Source: CBDDHT01 sp965227905 | GTDB lineage: Bacteria > Pseudomonadota > Alphaproteobacteria > Rhizobiales > Methyloligellaceae | DNA length: 64,000 nucleotides | Assembly: GCA_965227905.1 (NCBI GenBank) | Contig: OZ245780.1 | Span: 1,116,001 to 1,180,000 of the forward strand | Direction: 5' to 3' | Part shown: positions 33,737 to 42,926 of the stretch, piece after piece | Layout of the letters: each line of letters opens with the position of its first letter | How positions within the stretch are numbered: the stretch's first letter is position 1 | Notes under the pieces: generated by a model | Databases searched by the model: none | What the model saw: the letters and a program-made list of their open reading frames with translations, nothing else | Told to the model about the DNA's origin: nothing | Made by a program: the position numbers and the translations under genes

Positions 33737-34468
33737 ATGCATAAGTCATTTACAAGGTTCGTCGCAGCCGTTGCTGTCGTGGCCACATTGGGAATGTTCG
33801 ATCAGACCCGGCCCGCTCTTGCGGACGGCGTAAAACAGCCCTGGGGCCCGGGGCTCATGGTCCGCTTGCGCGGACTCGCTGTGGTTCCCGATGCCAGTGG
33901 AAACAATATTACTGCAAATGGCGCGCCGATTACCGGTGGTATCGATATCGACAACTCGGTCGTGCCCGAGCTCGATCTGACCTACTTCTTTACCTCGCAT
34001 CTGGCAGCGGAACTGATTCTCGCCGTAACGCCGCACGATATCGATGGCAAAGGAACGATACTTGGTGACCTTGGCGATGCGTGGCTCCTGCCGCCGACCT
34101 TGCTTATGCAGTACCACTTCAATCCTGGTGGCAAGTTCAAGCCTTATGTCGGTGCAGGTGTGAACTATACCGTCTTCTTCGGGCAGGATCATTCCGGTGC
34201 AACGCTACCGAATGCTGGTCTGACCGTTTCAGATATCGACTTGGACAACTCATTTGGCGGAGCGTTGCAAATCGGCGCAGATATTCATCTGCGCGACAAT
34301 CTGTATCTGAACATCGATGCCAAAAAACTCTGGCTCGATACGGAAGCGACCGTCAGCACAACTGCCGGTGTTACGGTCAACGCCGATGTCGATATCGATC
34401 CCTGGATCTTCGGTGTTGGTCTGGGTTGGAAATTCGGCGGCGGTGATGTGGTCCGGAGCTACAAGTAG
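33737..34468 (+). CDS. ompW: OmpW-family outer membrane protein
   Basis: 243 aa eight-stranded outer-membrane barrel. A signal peptide ends near residue 29 (PALA-D). Family hallmarks are MVRLRGLAVVP, VVPELDLTYFFTSHLAAELI, LPPTLLMQYHFNPGGKFKPYVGAGVNYT in consecutive strands, FGGALQIGADIHLRDN, and a terminal GVGLGWKF. OmpW is a small hydrophobic-molecule channel linked to oxygen or redox change. It follows the Crp/Fnr gene on the same strand (180 nt gap) with its own FNR-like box. Convergent with the thioesterase (9 nt between stops). Confidence 0.94.
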   Translation: MHKSFTRFVAAVAVVATLGMFDQTRPALADGVKQPWGPGLMVRLRGLAVVPDASGNNITANGAPITGGIDIDNSVVPELDLTYFFTSHLAAELILAVTPHDIDGKGTILGDLGDAWLLPPTLLMQYHFNPGGKFKPYVGAGVNYTVFFGQDHSGATLPNAGLTVSDIDLDNSFGGALQIGADIHLRDNLYLNIDAKKLWLDTEATVSTTAGVTVNADVDIDPWIFGVGLGWKFGGGDVVRSYK

Positions 34469-34477
34469 CAGGTCCCA

Positions 34478-34966
34478 TTACTCCTGAGATGGTTTGTCGG
34501 AAGGCTCGATCTGCTGGCCTTCCGGCGTCCGACTTCCTGTCCGGTAGCGAAACGTCCCGGTTCCCGTCGCGAGAAGCGATCCTCGTTCGTCCCTAACCTC
34601 GGCATCGGAATAAAACACTGTGCTCCCGCCACCGCGCTTTTTCGCGGTGGCGATCAGCATATCGCCCTCCGGCTGGCCGAGATAGTTGGTTGTCAGGGAG
34701 AGGGTTACTGCCCGGCGGATGCGGCCGGGATAGGGGCAATAGCAGCCCGAATGTCCGGCAATCGTATCTATCAGCGTCGCAAAAATGCCACCATGGATCC
34801 GTCCTGAACGGTTGCGCAATTTGTCGCTGATATCGAGTTCCAACTCCGCAAAATCCTGGCGCCAGACGGTAATGCGATAGCCGAGCAGCAACTGGAATCC
34901 AGATGGTGTCTCTTGGGACAATGGGTCGTAGTCGGGTGGGATATCGAGAATGGGTCTGTCTTGCAT
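34478..34966 (-). CDS. PaaI-type hotdog-fold acyl-CoA thioesterase
   Basis: 162 aa. Family pattern: 'RNRSGRIHGGIFATLIDTIAGHSGCY ... AVTLSLTTNYLGQPEGDMLIATAKKRGGGSTVFYSDAEVRDERGSLLATGTGTFR' in consecutive strands, with HGG and the following Asp as active-site elements. Hydrolyses an acyl- or aryl-CoA to free acid and CoA. It is beside the enoyl-CoA hydratase and hydroxyacyl-CoA dehydrogenase genes, in keeping with acyl-CoA metabolism. Confidence 0.88.
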   Translation of the reverse strand: MQDRPILDIPPDYDPLSQETPSGFQLLLGYRITVWRQDFAELELDISDKLRNRSGRIHGGIFATLIDTIAGHSGCYCPYPGRIRRAVTLSLTTNYLGQPEGDMLIATAKKRGGGSTVFYSDAEVRDERGSLLATGTGTFRYRTGSRTPEGQQIEPSDKPSQE

Positions 34967-35077
34967 AGTGGCCGCAAACTGCGATGATCTCCGCCATAGA
35001 TCAACCTACGTTTGATCGGAATCGATCGAACTCAGAAATGTTGATCTGCACGGACAATGTAACGACGAGCCGGCACG

Positions 35078-35353
35078 ATGACGAAAGAGATGAATTGGCA
35101 GGTGGTAAAGGCCTATCTCGAGGAGCGTCGCCGCGTGGTCATTGAGGAGATTCGTGCCTATCCAGGTCCAATTACCGGTTGCGATGCGCAATTCAATCAT
35201 CTGACCGAGGAGCGTCGATTGCTGAACGCCGAACTCGCCCGTCTCGATGTCGCGATGCGTGATGAAAGAGAGACGCTTGCAGGATTTCTCCAGAATTCGC
35301 CTGCGATCGACCAAGGGGATCTCGGTAAGACCGGCACGACCGAAAGTCTATGA
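35078..35353 (+). CDS. small hypothetical coiled-coil protein
   Basis: 91 aa, rich in Glu, Arg and Leu, with a predicted coiled coil over about residues 5-75 (VVKAYLEERRRVVIEEI, EERRLLNAELARLDVAMRDERETL) broken at the PGPITGCD turn. I do not recognise it. It is short but its composition and codon use look like real coding sequence. It overlaps the end of the convergent enoyl-CoA hydratase by 6 nt. A second ATG at 35090 is possible. Confidence 0.6.
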   Translation: MTKEMNWQVVKAYLEERRRVVIEEIRAYPGPITGCDAQFNHLTEERRLLNAELARLDVAMRDERETLAGFLQNSPAIDQGDLGKTGTTESL

Positions 35354-36127
35354 GCCTTTGAAGTCCGGCTTCCTCTTCTCAAAGAACGCCGTCATGCCTT
35401 CCTTCTTGTCCTGGCTTGCGAAGAGCATCTGAAAGGACTTGCGCTCGAAAGCGAGGCCCGCTTCCAGCGACGTGTTGGCTGCCTGCAATATGGATTCCTT
35501 GGTCTGCATGACGGAGAGTGGGGGAAGCTTGGCAATCTCTTTTGCCATATCGAGCGCCGTGTCCAATACGGCATCGTCAGGCACGACTTCCGACACAAGG
35601 CCAATTCGATGCGCATCGGCGGCCGTGATCGGCTTGCCGGTTAAACACATGCGCATAGCTTCGAATTTCCCAACAGCTCTGGTCAGGCGCTGTGTGCCGC
35701 CGGCACCGCACATGATGCCGACCCGAACCTCTGGTTGGCCGACGCGCGCTCCTTCGCCTGCGATCAGGATATCGCATGCCATGGCAACCTCGAGCCCGCC
35801 ACCCAACGCAAACCCTTTTATCGCGGCAATGACCGGTTGAGGCGTTGTTGCAATTGCATTCCAGTAGCGCTCCGATCTTCGCTTGTAGATTTCCACCGGG
35901 TCGGCATCGATAAACTCGTTGAGATCAGCGCCAGCAGCGAAATTGTCGCCTTTGCCGGTCAAGATTACGGCCCGTACACTGTCGTCGTCGTGGATTGCGT
36001 CAAAGGCGGCTGCGAGAGCCTGGCGGGTCGCAGTGTTGAGTGCATTGCGCACATCCGGCCGGTTGATGGAGATGACCATTACCCCGCCTTCATGCCGTTC
36101 AGACAAGACCAACGCTTCCTCACTCAT
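35348..36127 (-). CDS. enoyl-CoA hydratase/isomerase family protein
   Basis: 259 aa crotonase-fold enzyme, start ATG 36127 after GGAGAG. The oxyanion-hole regions are NALNTATRQAL with GDNFAAGADLNEF, and GGGLEVAMACDILIA. GAGGTQRLTRAVG marks the catalytic-glutamate helix of hydratases, though here the first position shows Cys-Gly before it and the exact Glu should be checked. Adds water to enoyl-CoA in fatty-acid or phenylacetate breakdown. It is divergent from the hydroxyacyl-CoA dehydrogenase (95 nt), the next enzyme in the pathway. Confidence 0.9.
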   Translation of the reverse strand: MSEEALVLSERHEGGVMVISINRPDVRNALNTATRQALAAAFDAIHDDDSVRAVILTGKGDNFAAGADLNEFIDADPVEIYKRRSERYWNAIATTPQPVIAAIKGFALGGGLEVAMACDILIAGEGARVGQPEVRVGIMCGAGGTQRLTRAVGKFEAMRMCLTGKPITAADAHRIGLVSEVVPDDAVLDTALDMAKEIAKLPPLSVMQTKESILQAANTSLEAGLAFERKSFQMLFASQDKKEGMTAFFEKRKPDFKGS

Positions 36128-36222
36128 GATGCTCTCCATAAGGTTTGACCAACCAGCGCAGCCTATGACACGCTCGCCGGCTCGCAGCAAGGCGGCAGCA
36201 ACAGATAAGACAAGGGTGGCAA

Positions 36223-37737
36223 ATGAAATCTCCGCAGACCGAATCCTATTGTGTGGCTGTCGTCGGTACAGGCGCGATGGGGCAGGGCATTGCCCAGGTC
36301 TCTGCCATGGGCCGTATGCGCACGATGCTGTTCGATGAGGCGGACGGCGGGGCAAAGCGGGCGCAATCTCAGATCCAGGCGCGGCTTGATCGTCTTGCTG
36401 AGAAAGGGCGGATCACTTCCGACGATGCAAAGGCGTTTGGCGGCCATATCGAAGTCGCCGAGCGCTTGAGTGACCTGACCGATGCAGACGCTGTGATCGA
36501 AGCTGTGTTTGAAGACTTTGATGTCAAGGCAAAGCTGATTGCTGCATTGGAGAGCATTGTATCCGAGGATTGCATCATCGCCTCGAACACATCGTCGATT
36601 CCCATTGCGTCCATGGCCCGAGATGCGGATCACAAAGGTCGGATCGCTGGGCTGCACTTTTTCAATCCGGTTCCTCTGATGGCTCTGGTGGAAGTGATCC
36701 AAGGACCGGACACGCTTCCAGATGTGACTGAGGCACTGGTTGACCTTGGTCAGAGGATGGGTCGAACCCCAGTCGTCGTTCAGGATGCACCCGGCTTCCT
36801 CGTCAATCTGGGAGGGCGTTCATATACGACGGAAGGATTGCGTATCGCCCATGAAGGCGTTGCATCGCCAGCCGAGATCGACGCAATCATGCGGGACTGC
36901 TGCGGCTTTCGCATGGGGCCGTTCGAGTTGATGGATCTGACCAGCGTCGACGTGAACTATCCGGTATCCCAGATTGTCTATAACGGCTACATGCAGGATC
37001 CGCGCTTGCGCACATCGCCAATGCACAAGGCCTTGTTCGATGCCGGGCGGCTCGGGCGCAAGACCCGGCAAGGCAATTTCCGCTATGATGAGAAGGGCGC
37101 AAAGATTGATCCGCCATCGCCCGAGTTACAGACCGATGTCTCACCGGCAGAACGTGTGTGCCTGGCACAGCCGGACGAGGCTCTCCAGAGTTTCTGCAGT
37201 TCAGTCGGCTTGACGGTCGAGCCCGACGACGCCCCGGATATACCGATCCTTGCAGCACCGCTTGGAGAAGACTGCACCCATGTTGCTGTGCGCACGGGCG
37301 CCGACTATCGGCGGTTGGTGGCAATTGATCTGACAACAGATACCGAGACGCGGGTGACGATCATGACACCGCCCGGCGCAGACCTGCTCTATCGCGATGC
37401 CGTCGGTGCCCGCATTCAGCAGTCCGGCCGTACCGTTACGGCGATAGCCGACTCGCCCGGTTTCGTTGCTCAGCGCCTTCGAGCCATGATCGCCAATCTT
37501 GGCTGTTACATGGCCGAAATCGGATTGGCTTCGCCATCTGATATCGATCTCGCCATGAAATTGGGGCTCAACTACCCTCTCGGCCCGCTGGAGATCGTGG
37601 AGGATATCGGGGCTAAGAATCTTTTGAAGATCATGGAAGAGCTGCAGGATATTACAGGCGAAGAGCGCTATCGCCCGACCCTTTGGTTGAAACGCCGGGC
37701 TCTCTTGAACCTGCCGGCACATCAGCCTGCCAAGTAA
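36223..37737 (+). CDS. 3-hydroxyacyl-CoA dehydrogenase (PaaH/FadB-like)
   Basis: 504 aa. NAD-binding Rossmann domain VAVVGTGAMGQGIAQVSAMG (6-30 region), catalytic segment ASNTSSIPIASMA and the His in GLHFFNPVPLMALVEV. A first C-terminal helical domain (DAPGFLVNLGGRSYTTEGLRI) is followed by a linker and a second copy (DSPGFVAQRLRAMIANLGCYM ... GLNYPLGPLEI), as in PaaH-type two-domain enzymes. Oxidises 3-hydroxyacyl-CoA to 3-oxoacyl-CoA. Start ATG 36223. Confidence 0.93.
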   Translation: MKSPQTESYCVAVVGTGAMGQGIAQVSAMGRMRTMLFDEADGGAKRAQSQIQARLDRLAEKGRITSDDAKAFGGHIEVAERLSDLTDADAVIEAVFEDFDVKAKLIAALESIVSEDCIIASNTSSIPIASMARDADHKGRIAGLHFFNPVPLMALVEVIQGPDTLPDVTEALVDLGQRMGRTPVVVQDAPGFLVNLGGRSYTTEGLRIAHEGVASPAEIDAIMRDCCGFRMGPFELMDLTSVDVNYPVSQIVYNGYMQDPRLRTSPMHKALFDAGRLGRKTRQGNFRYDEKGAKIDPPSPELQTDVSPAERVCLAQPDEALQSFCSSVGLTVEPDDAPDIPILAAPLGEDCTHVAVRTGADYRRLVAIDLTTDTETRVTIMTPPGADLLYRDAVGARIQQSGRTVTAIADSPGFVAQRLRAMIANLGCYMAEIGLASPSDIDLAMKLGLNYPLGPLEIVEDIGAKNLLKIMEELQDITGEERYRPTLWLKRRALLNLPAHQPAK

Positions 37738-37788
37738 GATAGTAGGGCCGCCGGATCGATGTGCGGTGAAACCTCCGCACAGTTCGCA

Positions 37789-38310
37789 CTAGTCGCGTAT
37801 GCGATCAGGAAGTTCGGCGAATTCGAGGACAAGGGCCTCATAGACAGGTCGTTTGAATGGAACCACCAAACCCGGCAGATCATTGAGCGGTGCCCAGCGC
37901 CAGGCATCGAACTCCGCCTTGTGTCCAGGTTTTGCACCGATATCGAACTCGCTGTCGTCACCATTGAAGCGCATCGCGAACCATTTTTGCCGCTGGCCGC
38001 GATACTTGCCCTTCAGTGCCGAGCCAATTCTCTCGGCAGGCAAATCGTAGCTCAGCCAATTGCTGGTTTCCGAGACAATATCGGCGTTCTCCGTGCCAAC
38101 TTCCTCGCCAAGTTCTCGAAACGCCGCTTCACGGGGCGCTTCGCCTTCATCGATGCCGCCCTGCGGCATTTGCCACGCAAACACCTCGACGTCCCCATCA
38201 ACTTCGGCGATCCGGCGTCCGATCCATACATGGCCTATCCGATTGAACAGGCAGATTCCGACGCAGGCCCTGTAGGGAAGCGAATTTGGGTCAACTCTGC
38301 TGTTGGGCAT
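37789..38310 (-). CDS. rppH: RNA pyrophosphohydrolase (Nudix)
   Basis: 173 aa. Removes pyrophosphate from 5'-triphosphate RNA, starting mRNA decay. The Nudix box GGIDEGEAPREAAFRELGEEVG is complete when read in two parts (GGIDEGE, REAAFRELGEEVG). The N-terminal VGICLFNRIGHVWIGRR and the C-terminal GQRQKWFAMRF are typical of RppH. The start overlaps the end of the yibQ-type gene by 20 nt. Last gene of the rsfS-to-rppH cluster on the minus strand. Confidence 0.95.
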   Translation of the reverse strand: MPNSRVDPNSLPYRACVGICLFNRIGHVWIGRRIAEVDGDVEVFAWQMPQGGIDEGEAPREAAFRELGEEVGTENADIVSETSNWLSYDLPAERIGSALKGKYRGQRQKWFAMRFNGDDSEFDIGAKPGHKAEFDAWRWAPLNDLPGLVVPFKRPVYEALVLEFAELPDRIRD

Positions 38311-39502
38311 GGATTGCGGCGCTTAGAGGAATGAGGACGAGATCTTTATCCTTGAGTGTCTTGGTCCACTCTGACAAGCGATCGATTGTGATTGGAAGGC
38401 TGGAGGCTACGGCAATAGCGAGGCCATTCTCTTTTGCGATCGACTCGAGCTTCGCCAGCGCAGCATCAATGCCATCGCCCGTTTTGGCAGCATCGATAAC
38501 GATCTCGCTTTTTGCAAATCCGAGTTTCAATTCTTCCGCCGCCTTCTTTGCTGTCGAGCGCTGGGACGTCCCGTTGTCGACATACAGCAATCCGCGATTG
38601 TTGATTTCCTGGAGGACCGGCTGCAGAGCTGCACGAGCTGCCTGAAATTTCGTGCCCATATGATTGGTGACGCCGACATAGCCGGTGAAGCGCGACAAAA
38701 TCCAGTGCAATCGCTTTTCATTCTCTTTGGGAGTGAGGTTGGTCAGTAATGTATGAGGCCCGGGATCATTGTCCGGATAGTCGAAGGGCTCAAGGGGAAC
38801 CTGGAGCATCACTTCATGCCCACCCTCTCGGGCCTTGCGCACCCAGCTTTGAAGGTTCGATCCATAGGGACCAAGTGCAAGCGTAACCGCGCCCGGTAGT
38901 TTCTGAATGGCACTCGTGGTCTCGATATCGGATAGACCAAGTCCAGTCATCAGGATCGCAATCCTGGCCGGTTCACCCGGTTGCGGCAAAGCCGAAATCT
39001 TGATGGGGCGGGCGTAGACCCGGCTGGGTCGACGTCCATCGTCTGCGATCCTTGGCAAGGGGCCCACGCTCGACGTCTCGACGAGCGAGTCGATCGGAAC
39101 GGGCGGCAAGACAATCGCACCGCCGTCGCCGGCTTGAGCACGTTCCAGCGGTACACTCTGTCGTGGTTTTGTCGACTCGGCTGCCGGGCTCGTGGCGATT
39201 CCGACGATCGCGACATCCGGCGGCGTTTCGAATTTTCCGGACTTCTTCGCGGCTCCGGGCTGACCGGCCTCGGATTGAGGCGGCGTGGCAGGGCTGGGGC
39301 TCAGGCTGGCCTGGGTCTTGCCGGCTCGGCTCACCGGTTTTGGCGCCACCGACTCAAGCGCCGATGCAGGGCGACTTGTCGGATCGATTTTCAGAACTGC
39401 AACAGGCTCGCCGCCCATCGGATCGCCAACGACCGCAAACCATATGATGGCAGCCGCGAGGGCGCCAATGCTTGCGGCAGCAGTAATCGCCAACGCCTTC
39501 AT
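38291..39502 (-). CDS. divergent polysaccharide deacetylase family protein (YibQ-like)
   Basis: 403 aa from ATG 39502 after GGGAG. An N-terminal membrane anchor or signal (about 1-25, MKALAITAAASIGALAAAII) and a long Pro/Ala/Ser-rich linker (about 30-160) lead to the divergent deacetylase domain (about 185-400, RIAILMTGLGLSDIETTSAI, VTNHMGTKFQAA, LLYVDNGTS, GLAIAVASSLPITIDRL). It acts at the envelope; the family lacks some catalytic residues of NodB deacetylases. The gene usually lies after envC and ctpA, as here. Confidence 0.92.
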   Translation of the reverse strand: MKALAITAAASIGALAAAIIWFAVVGDPMGGEPVAVLKIDPTSRPASALESVAPKPVSRAGKTQASLSPSPATPPQSEAGQPGAAKKSGKFETPPDVAIVGIATSPAAESTKPRQSVPLERAQAGDGGAIVLPPVPIDSLVETSSVGPLPRIADDGRRPSRVYARPIKISALPQPGEPARIAILMTGLGLSDIETTSAIQKLPGAVTLALGPYGSNLQSWVRKAREGGHEVMLQVPLEPFDYPDNDPGPHTLLTNLTPKENEKRLHWILSRFTGYVGVTNHMGTKFQAARAALQPVLQEINNRGLLYVDNGTSQRSTAKKAAEELKLGFAKSEIVIDAAKTGDGIDAALAKLESIAKENGLAIAVASSLPITIDRLSEWTKTLKDKDLVLIPLSAAIHAQQQS

Positions 39503-39530
39503 ATGGTGTCGCTCCCCCGGACCCCCGATT

Positions 39531-39579
39531 CTGGATCGGTTCACACATGATCATGACGCTCAGGTGTGAACCGATCCAG
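39531..39579. repeat. 49-bp palindromic intergenic element
   Basis: CTGGATCGGTTCACAC (39531-39546) and GTGTGAACCGATCCAG (39564-39579) are perfect 16-bp arms around a 17-nt loop in the 228-nt ctpA-yibQ gap. It has no T-tract, so it is not a simple terminator. It may be a dispersed palindromic element or an mRNA-stabilising hairpin. The rest of the gap 39580-39730 shows nothing. Confidence 0.82.
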
Positions 39580-39730
39580 GACCAAATTCGTGATACCTAA
39601 GGCGGTACGCCGGGCGTATCACGCAGCCCGAGACTCTCTACTCCAACCTCCGCCTTTTACTCTTGTCCACAGCCTTGGTGGAACTGCGCCGGGTCGACAA
39701 AAACCCTGCGCCGATCCCATCCAATCTACC

Positions 39731-41047
39731 CTAATTGGCTTCAGACTTCTTGACCGGCTCGTTTGTCGCCTTGATGCCTCGAACGAAGTTCAGTGCTGCC
39801 TTAAGCTGACTGTCCTTTTCCTTGTCCGTGGGAACATAGGCGGAGCTGCCGGTTTCTTCGTTTCCACCTTCGCTCTTCAGATGACCGCGCAAACTTGCCT
39901 CGCCACGCGGCTTCGCTCGTTTCTTGAGTTCTTCTGGGAGTTCCTGTTCGACGACGATCGTCGGATCGATGCCTTTGGCCTGGATAGAGCGCCCCGACGG
40001 CGTGTAGTAGCGTGCTGTCGTCAAGCGAATTGCACCGCTGGTGCCCAATGGAATGATTGTCTGAACGGAGCCCTTTCCAAAGGATCGCGTCCCAATAATC
40101 GTTGCCCGGCGATGGTCCTGCAGTGCTCCGGCAACGATTTCCGATGCGGATGCGGAGCCACCATTGATAAGAACGACCAGCTTGTTACCACCTGTGATGT
40201 CGCCTTCGCGGGCATTGGAGCGTTGCGTCTCTTCGAGATTACGGCCTCGTGTCAGGACAATTGCACCCTGATCAAGGAACGCGTCGGATACGGCAATGGC
40301 CTGATCGAGCAGACCACCAGGATTGTTTCGCAGGTCGATCACATAACCTTTGAGATCGCTACCGATTTCCTTTTTGAGTTTGTCGACTGATTTTCTCAGG
40401 CTTGAGAATGTCTGCTCGTTGAATGTCGTAATCCGAACGTAACCGACATCACCTTCGGCGCGGGCCTTCACGGGATTGATGCGAATGACGTCGCGGACAA
40501 TCTTGATATCGAAAGGTTCATCTGCGCCTTTGCGCACGACGGTTAGCTCGATCGGCGTGTTAACCGGTCCGCGCATTTTCTCGACGGCTTCCTGCAACGT
40601 CAGGCCGACGATCTGCTCGCCATCCAGATGCGTGACAAGATCACCGGACAAGACCCCCGCGCGCGCCGCCGGTGTGTCTTCGATTGGTGATACGACTTTG
40701 ACGACACCGTTCTCCATGGTGACTTCGATACCAAGGCCGCCAAACTCACCCCGCGTCTGCACCTGCATATCTCGGAAATGTTTGGCGTTGAGAAATGCTG
40801 AATGAGGATCGAGATTACTGAGCATGCCGTTGATGGCCGACTCGATGAGTTTCTCGTCGTTGGGTGATTCGACATAATCGGAGCGAACACGTTCCAGAAC
40901 ATCGCCGAACAGATCGAGATGGCGATAGATATCGGAGTTCGCAGCACTCGCCGAATGGGTGCGCGTGAGATTGTAGACAGTGGTACCGGCAGCAAGTACG
41001 GCCAGAACCACAAACGTCCATAGAGCAAATTCAGACTTCCGCATCAT
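39731..41047 (-). CDS. ctpA: S41-family C-terminal processing peptidase
   Basis: 438 aa serine protease of the periplasm. An N-terminal signal or anchor (about 1-25) precedes a PDZ domain (about 85-165, GGLGIEVTMENGVVKVVSPIEDTPAARAG). The S41 core has YVIDLRNNPGGLLDQA, the nucleophile Ser in NGGSASASEIVAGALQDH and the base Lys in GTRSFGKGSVQ. ATG 41047 overlaps the envC stop (ATGATGA-type junction); ATG 41044 is the alternative. Acts on proteins or peptidoglycan enzymes, matching its pairing with envC. Confidence 0.95.
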   Translation of the reverse strand: MMRKSEFALWTFVVLAVLAAGTTVYNLTRTHSASAANSDIYRHLDLFGDVLERVRSDYVESPNDEKLIESAINGMLSNLDPHSAFLNAKHFRDMQVQTRGEFGGLGIEVTMENGVVKVVSPIEDTPAARAGVLSGDLVTHLDGEQIVGLTLQEAVEKMRGPVNTPIELTVVRKGADEPFDIKIVRDVIRINPVKARAEGDVGYVRITTFNEQTFSSLRKSVDKLKKEIGSDLKGYVIDLRNNPGGLLDQAIAVSDAFLDQGAIVLTRGRNLEETQRSNAREGDITGGNKLVVLINGGSASASEIVAGALQDHRRATIIGTRSFGKGSVQTIIPLGTSGAIRLTTARYYTPSGRSIQAKGIDPTIVVEQELPEELKKRAKPRGEASLRGHLKSEGGNEETGSSAYVPTDKEKDSQLKAALNFVRGIKATNEPVKKSEAN

Positions 41048-42801
41048 CCTTGCACCTTCTTTGGCCCCTCGGCCCACCATGGATCGGGGTCAATCGGCCG
41101 CCCATCCTTCCGAAACTCGACATAGAGGACAGGACGTTTCGGTTCGTCCTCTTTCCCGTCCGCCACCGATGTACCCATTATTCCAATCGGCTCGCCTTTG
41201 AGAACGAACTGACCGAGACTTACGTCAATTTGGTTCATCCCGGCTAGCAGGACATGATATCCCTCGCCAGCATTGATGATCAAGAGTTGCCCGTAGCTTC
41301 TAAACGGTCCTGAATAAACGATCCAGCCGTCCATTGGAGATGTGACCTGCGAGTTGCCGCGGGTCTGAAGCTCCATACCTTTGGTCTTACCACCAAAACC
41401 GTCGTCCGACGCGAATTTTGTGAGCGTCCGACCTGAGACAGGCAATGGTACTGTACCACGTGCTTTTCGAAATGATACCGAAGGCTTCATTCGTCCGGGG
41501 CTTGCAAGGGCAACTCGCTTCGTTGGTTTCAGCTCGACAACCGGCTTGTCACCGAGTTTCTTGCGTTGTTCCGCCTCGAGAACGGCTAGGCGGGCGGCTT
41601 CTGCAGCCCGCAATTCCGCTTGTTTTTTCGCCTCGGCTGCTTTGAGCTCCGCAATCCTCTGTTCTTCCGCAGCCTTGAGTTCTGCCCGCTTCTGCGCTTC
41701 GGCTTCACGTATTGCGGCAAGGCGTTTTTCTTCGATGGCGCGCTGTCGGGCTTCTTCCGCCTTGCGCTCGGCCTCCTCTGCTTTTCGGCGGGCTTCTGCG
41801 GCTCTCTGTCGCGCTCTGAGGAGTTTGCTTTGGCCTCGATCAACCGCCTTGACTGTCTTGTCGATCTCTTTGTCCATGCGGGAAAGAAATGCGTTCAACT
41901 CGGTCAGATTGTTGGCATATTGCTTTGCGGCCTGTTGAATGCTCGCCAACTGTACCTGGCGTTCGCTCAGGCGCGCTTTCTTTTCAGCCAGCAGTCCATC
42001 GACCCGCTGTTGCTCCAGAGCGAGTTTTTCACTCTCCTCCTTCACGCGAATTTGTTCGATGCGTGTTCGCTCCTGAAGATCGACCAGATCCTCAAGGTCG
42101 CGTGTCAGGCGCGCTGCCTGCGTCTCAAGTTCGGGTAGAATCGATGCCAGCAGCATTGCGCTGCGAACCATTTTCAGAGCGTCGTCCCGCTGCGTTACGA
42201 GCGGTGGCGGAGGTTGTCTGCCGATTCGCTGCATCGCACCAAGCAGCTTCGCGACCGTATCGTGGCGCTCATCGATCGATCGGCGTACCTCGCCTTCCTG
42301 TTTTGTGAGGTCCAGCAAGCGATCTTCGGTCTGTAAAAGGATCGTTTCGCTTTCCCGAATCCGCCGAGCCGTTTCAATCAGCTGACTATTGAGCTTGGCG
42401 CGTTCGCTCTCAATGACTTTGACATCCTTGGCGACAGCCTGCTCTCGTCCTTTGACAGTCTCTAGAGCCTTGCGTCTGGCCTCAAGACGTTGTTGTGCCT
42501 CAATCTTTTCCTTTTTGACCTTTTCCAGCGCACGTTGTGTGGCCTCGAGTTTCCGCTTGGCTTCGATTTCTTCAGGCGTCAGCTCGGGCTTCTTTTCTTC
42601 CGTCTCTTTTTCAGGCGTCTGTTCGGAGCTGTCCTTCGGCTTGGGTTTGCTGTCGAACGCGTCTCTCAGGAAGTCCGATTCTTGTGCATTGGCCGGCAGA
42701 ACGCCTGCAGTCGGGAGAAGCAATGCTAACAGGATCAAACAGACGAGACGCGTGATCTGGGTCGAACCTGCGATCATGTATGACGTATGACTGCGATGCA
42801 T
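41044..42801 (-). CDS. envC: murein hydrolase activator EnvC family protein
   Basis: 585 aa from ATG 42801. A signal peptide ends near residue 40 (ANAQ). A very long coiled coil (about 70-430) is rich in Glu, Lys, Arg and Ala with near-repeats of AEEAERKAEEARQRA type. A C-terminal LytM/M23 domain (about 470-585, GMELQTRGNSQVTSPMDGWIVYSGPFRSYG in segments) lacks the HxH zinc pair of active M23 enzymes, as in activators. It opens amidases during cell division. The gene lies between rlmH and ctpA, overlapping ctpA. Confidence 0.94.
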   Translation of the reverse strand: MHRSHTSYMIAGSTQITRLVCLILLALLLPTAGVLPANAQESDFLRDAFDSKPKPKDSSEQTPEKETEEKKPELTPEEIEAKRKLEATQRALEKVKKEKIEAQQRLEARRKALETVKGREQAVAKDVKVIESERAKLNSQLIETARRIRESETILLQTEDRLLDLTKQEGEVRRSIDERHDTVAKLLGAMQRIGRQPPPPLVTQRDDALKMVRSAMLLASILPELETQAARLTRDLEDLVDLQERTRIEQIRVKEESEKLALEQQRVDGLLAEKKARLSERQVQLASIQQAAKQYANNLTELNAFLSRMDKEIDKTVKAVDRGQSKLLRARQRAAEARRKAEEAERKAEEARQRAIEEKRLAAIREAEAQKRAELKAAEEQRIAELKAAEAKKQAELRAAEAARLAVLEAEQRKKLGDKPVVELKPTKRVALASPGRMKPSVSFRKARGTVPLPVSGRTLTKFASDDGFGGKTKGMELQTRGNSQVTSPMDGWIVYSGPFRSYGQLLIINAGEGYHVLLAGMNQIDVSLGQFVLKGEPIGIMGTSVADGKEDEPKRPVLYVEFRKDGRPIDPDPWWAEGPKKVQG

Positions 42802-42926
42802 ATCTTTCTTCTGAGCGCTGCCGGCGCGCCGGTATCCTGAAGACTCGACCTTGCGCAAGCGGGCCGGGACAATCAGGGATGGTAACACGATTGATTTATA
42901 AAAGCGGCCATTCCGCGGCAGTATGT

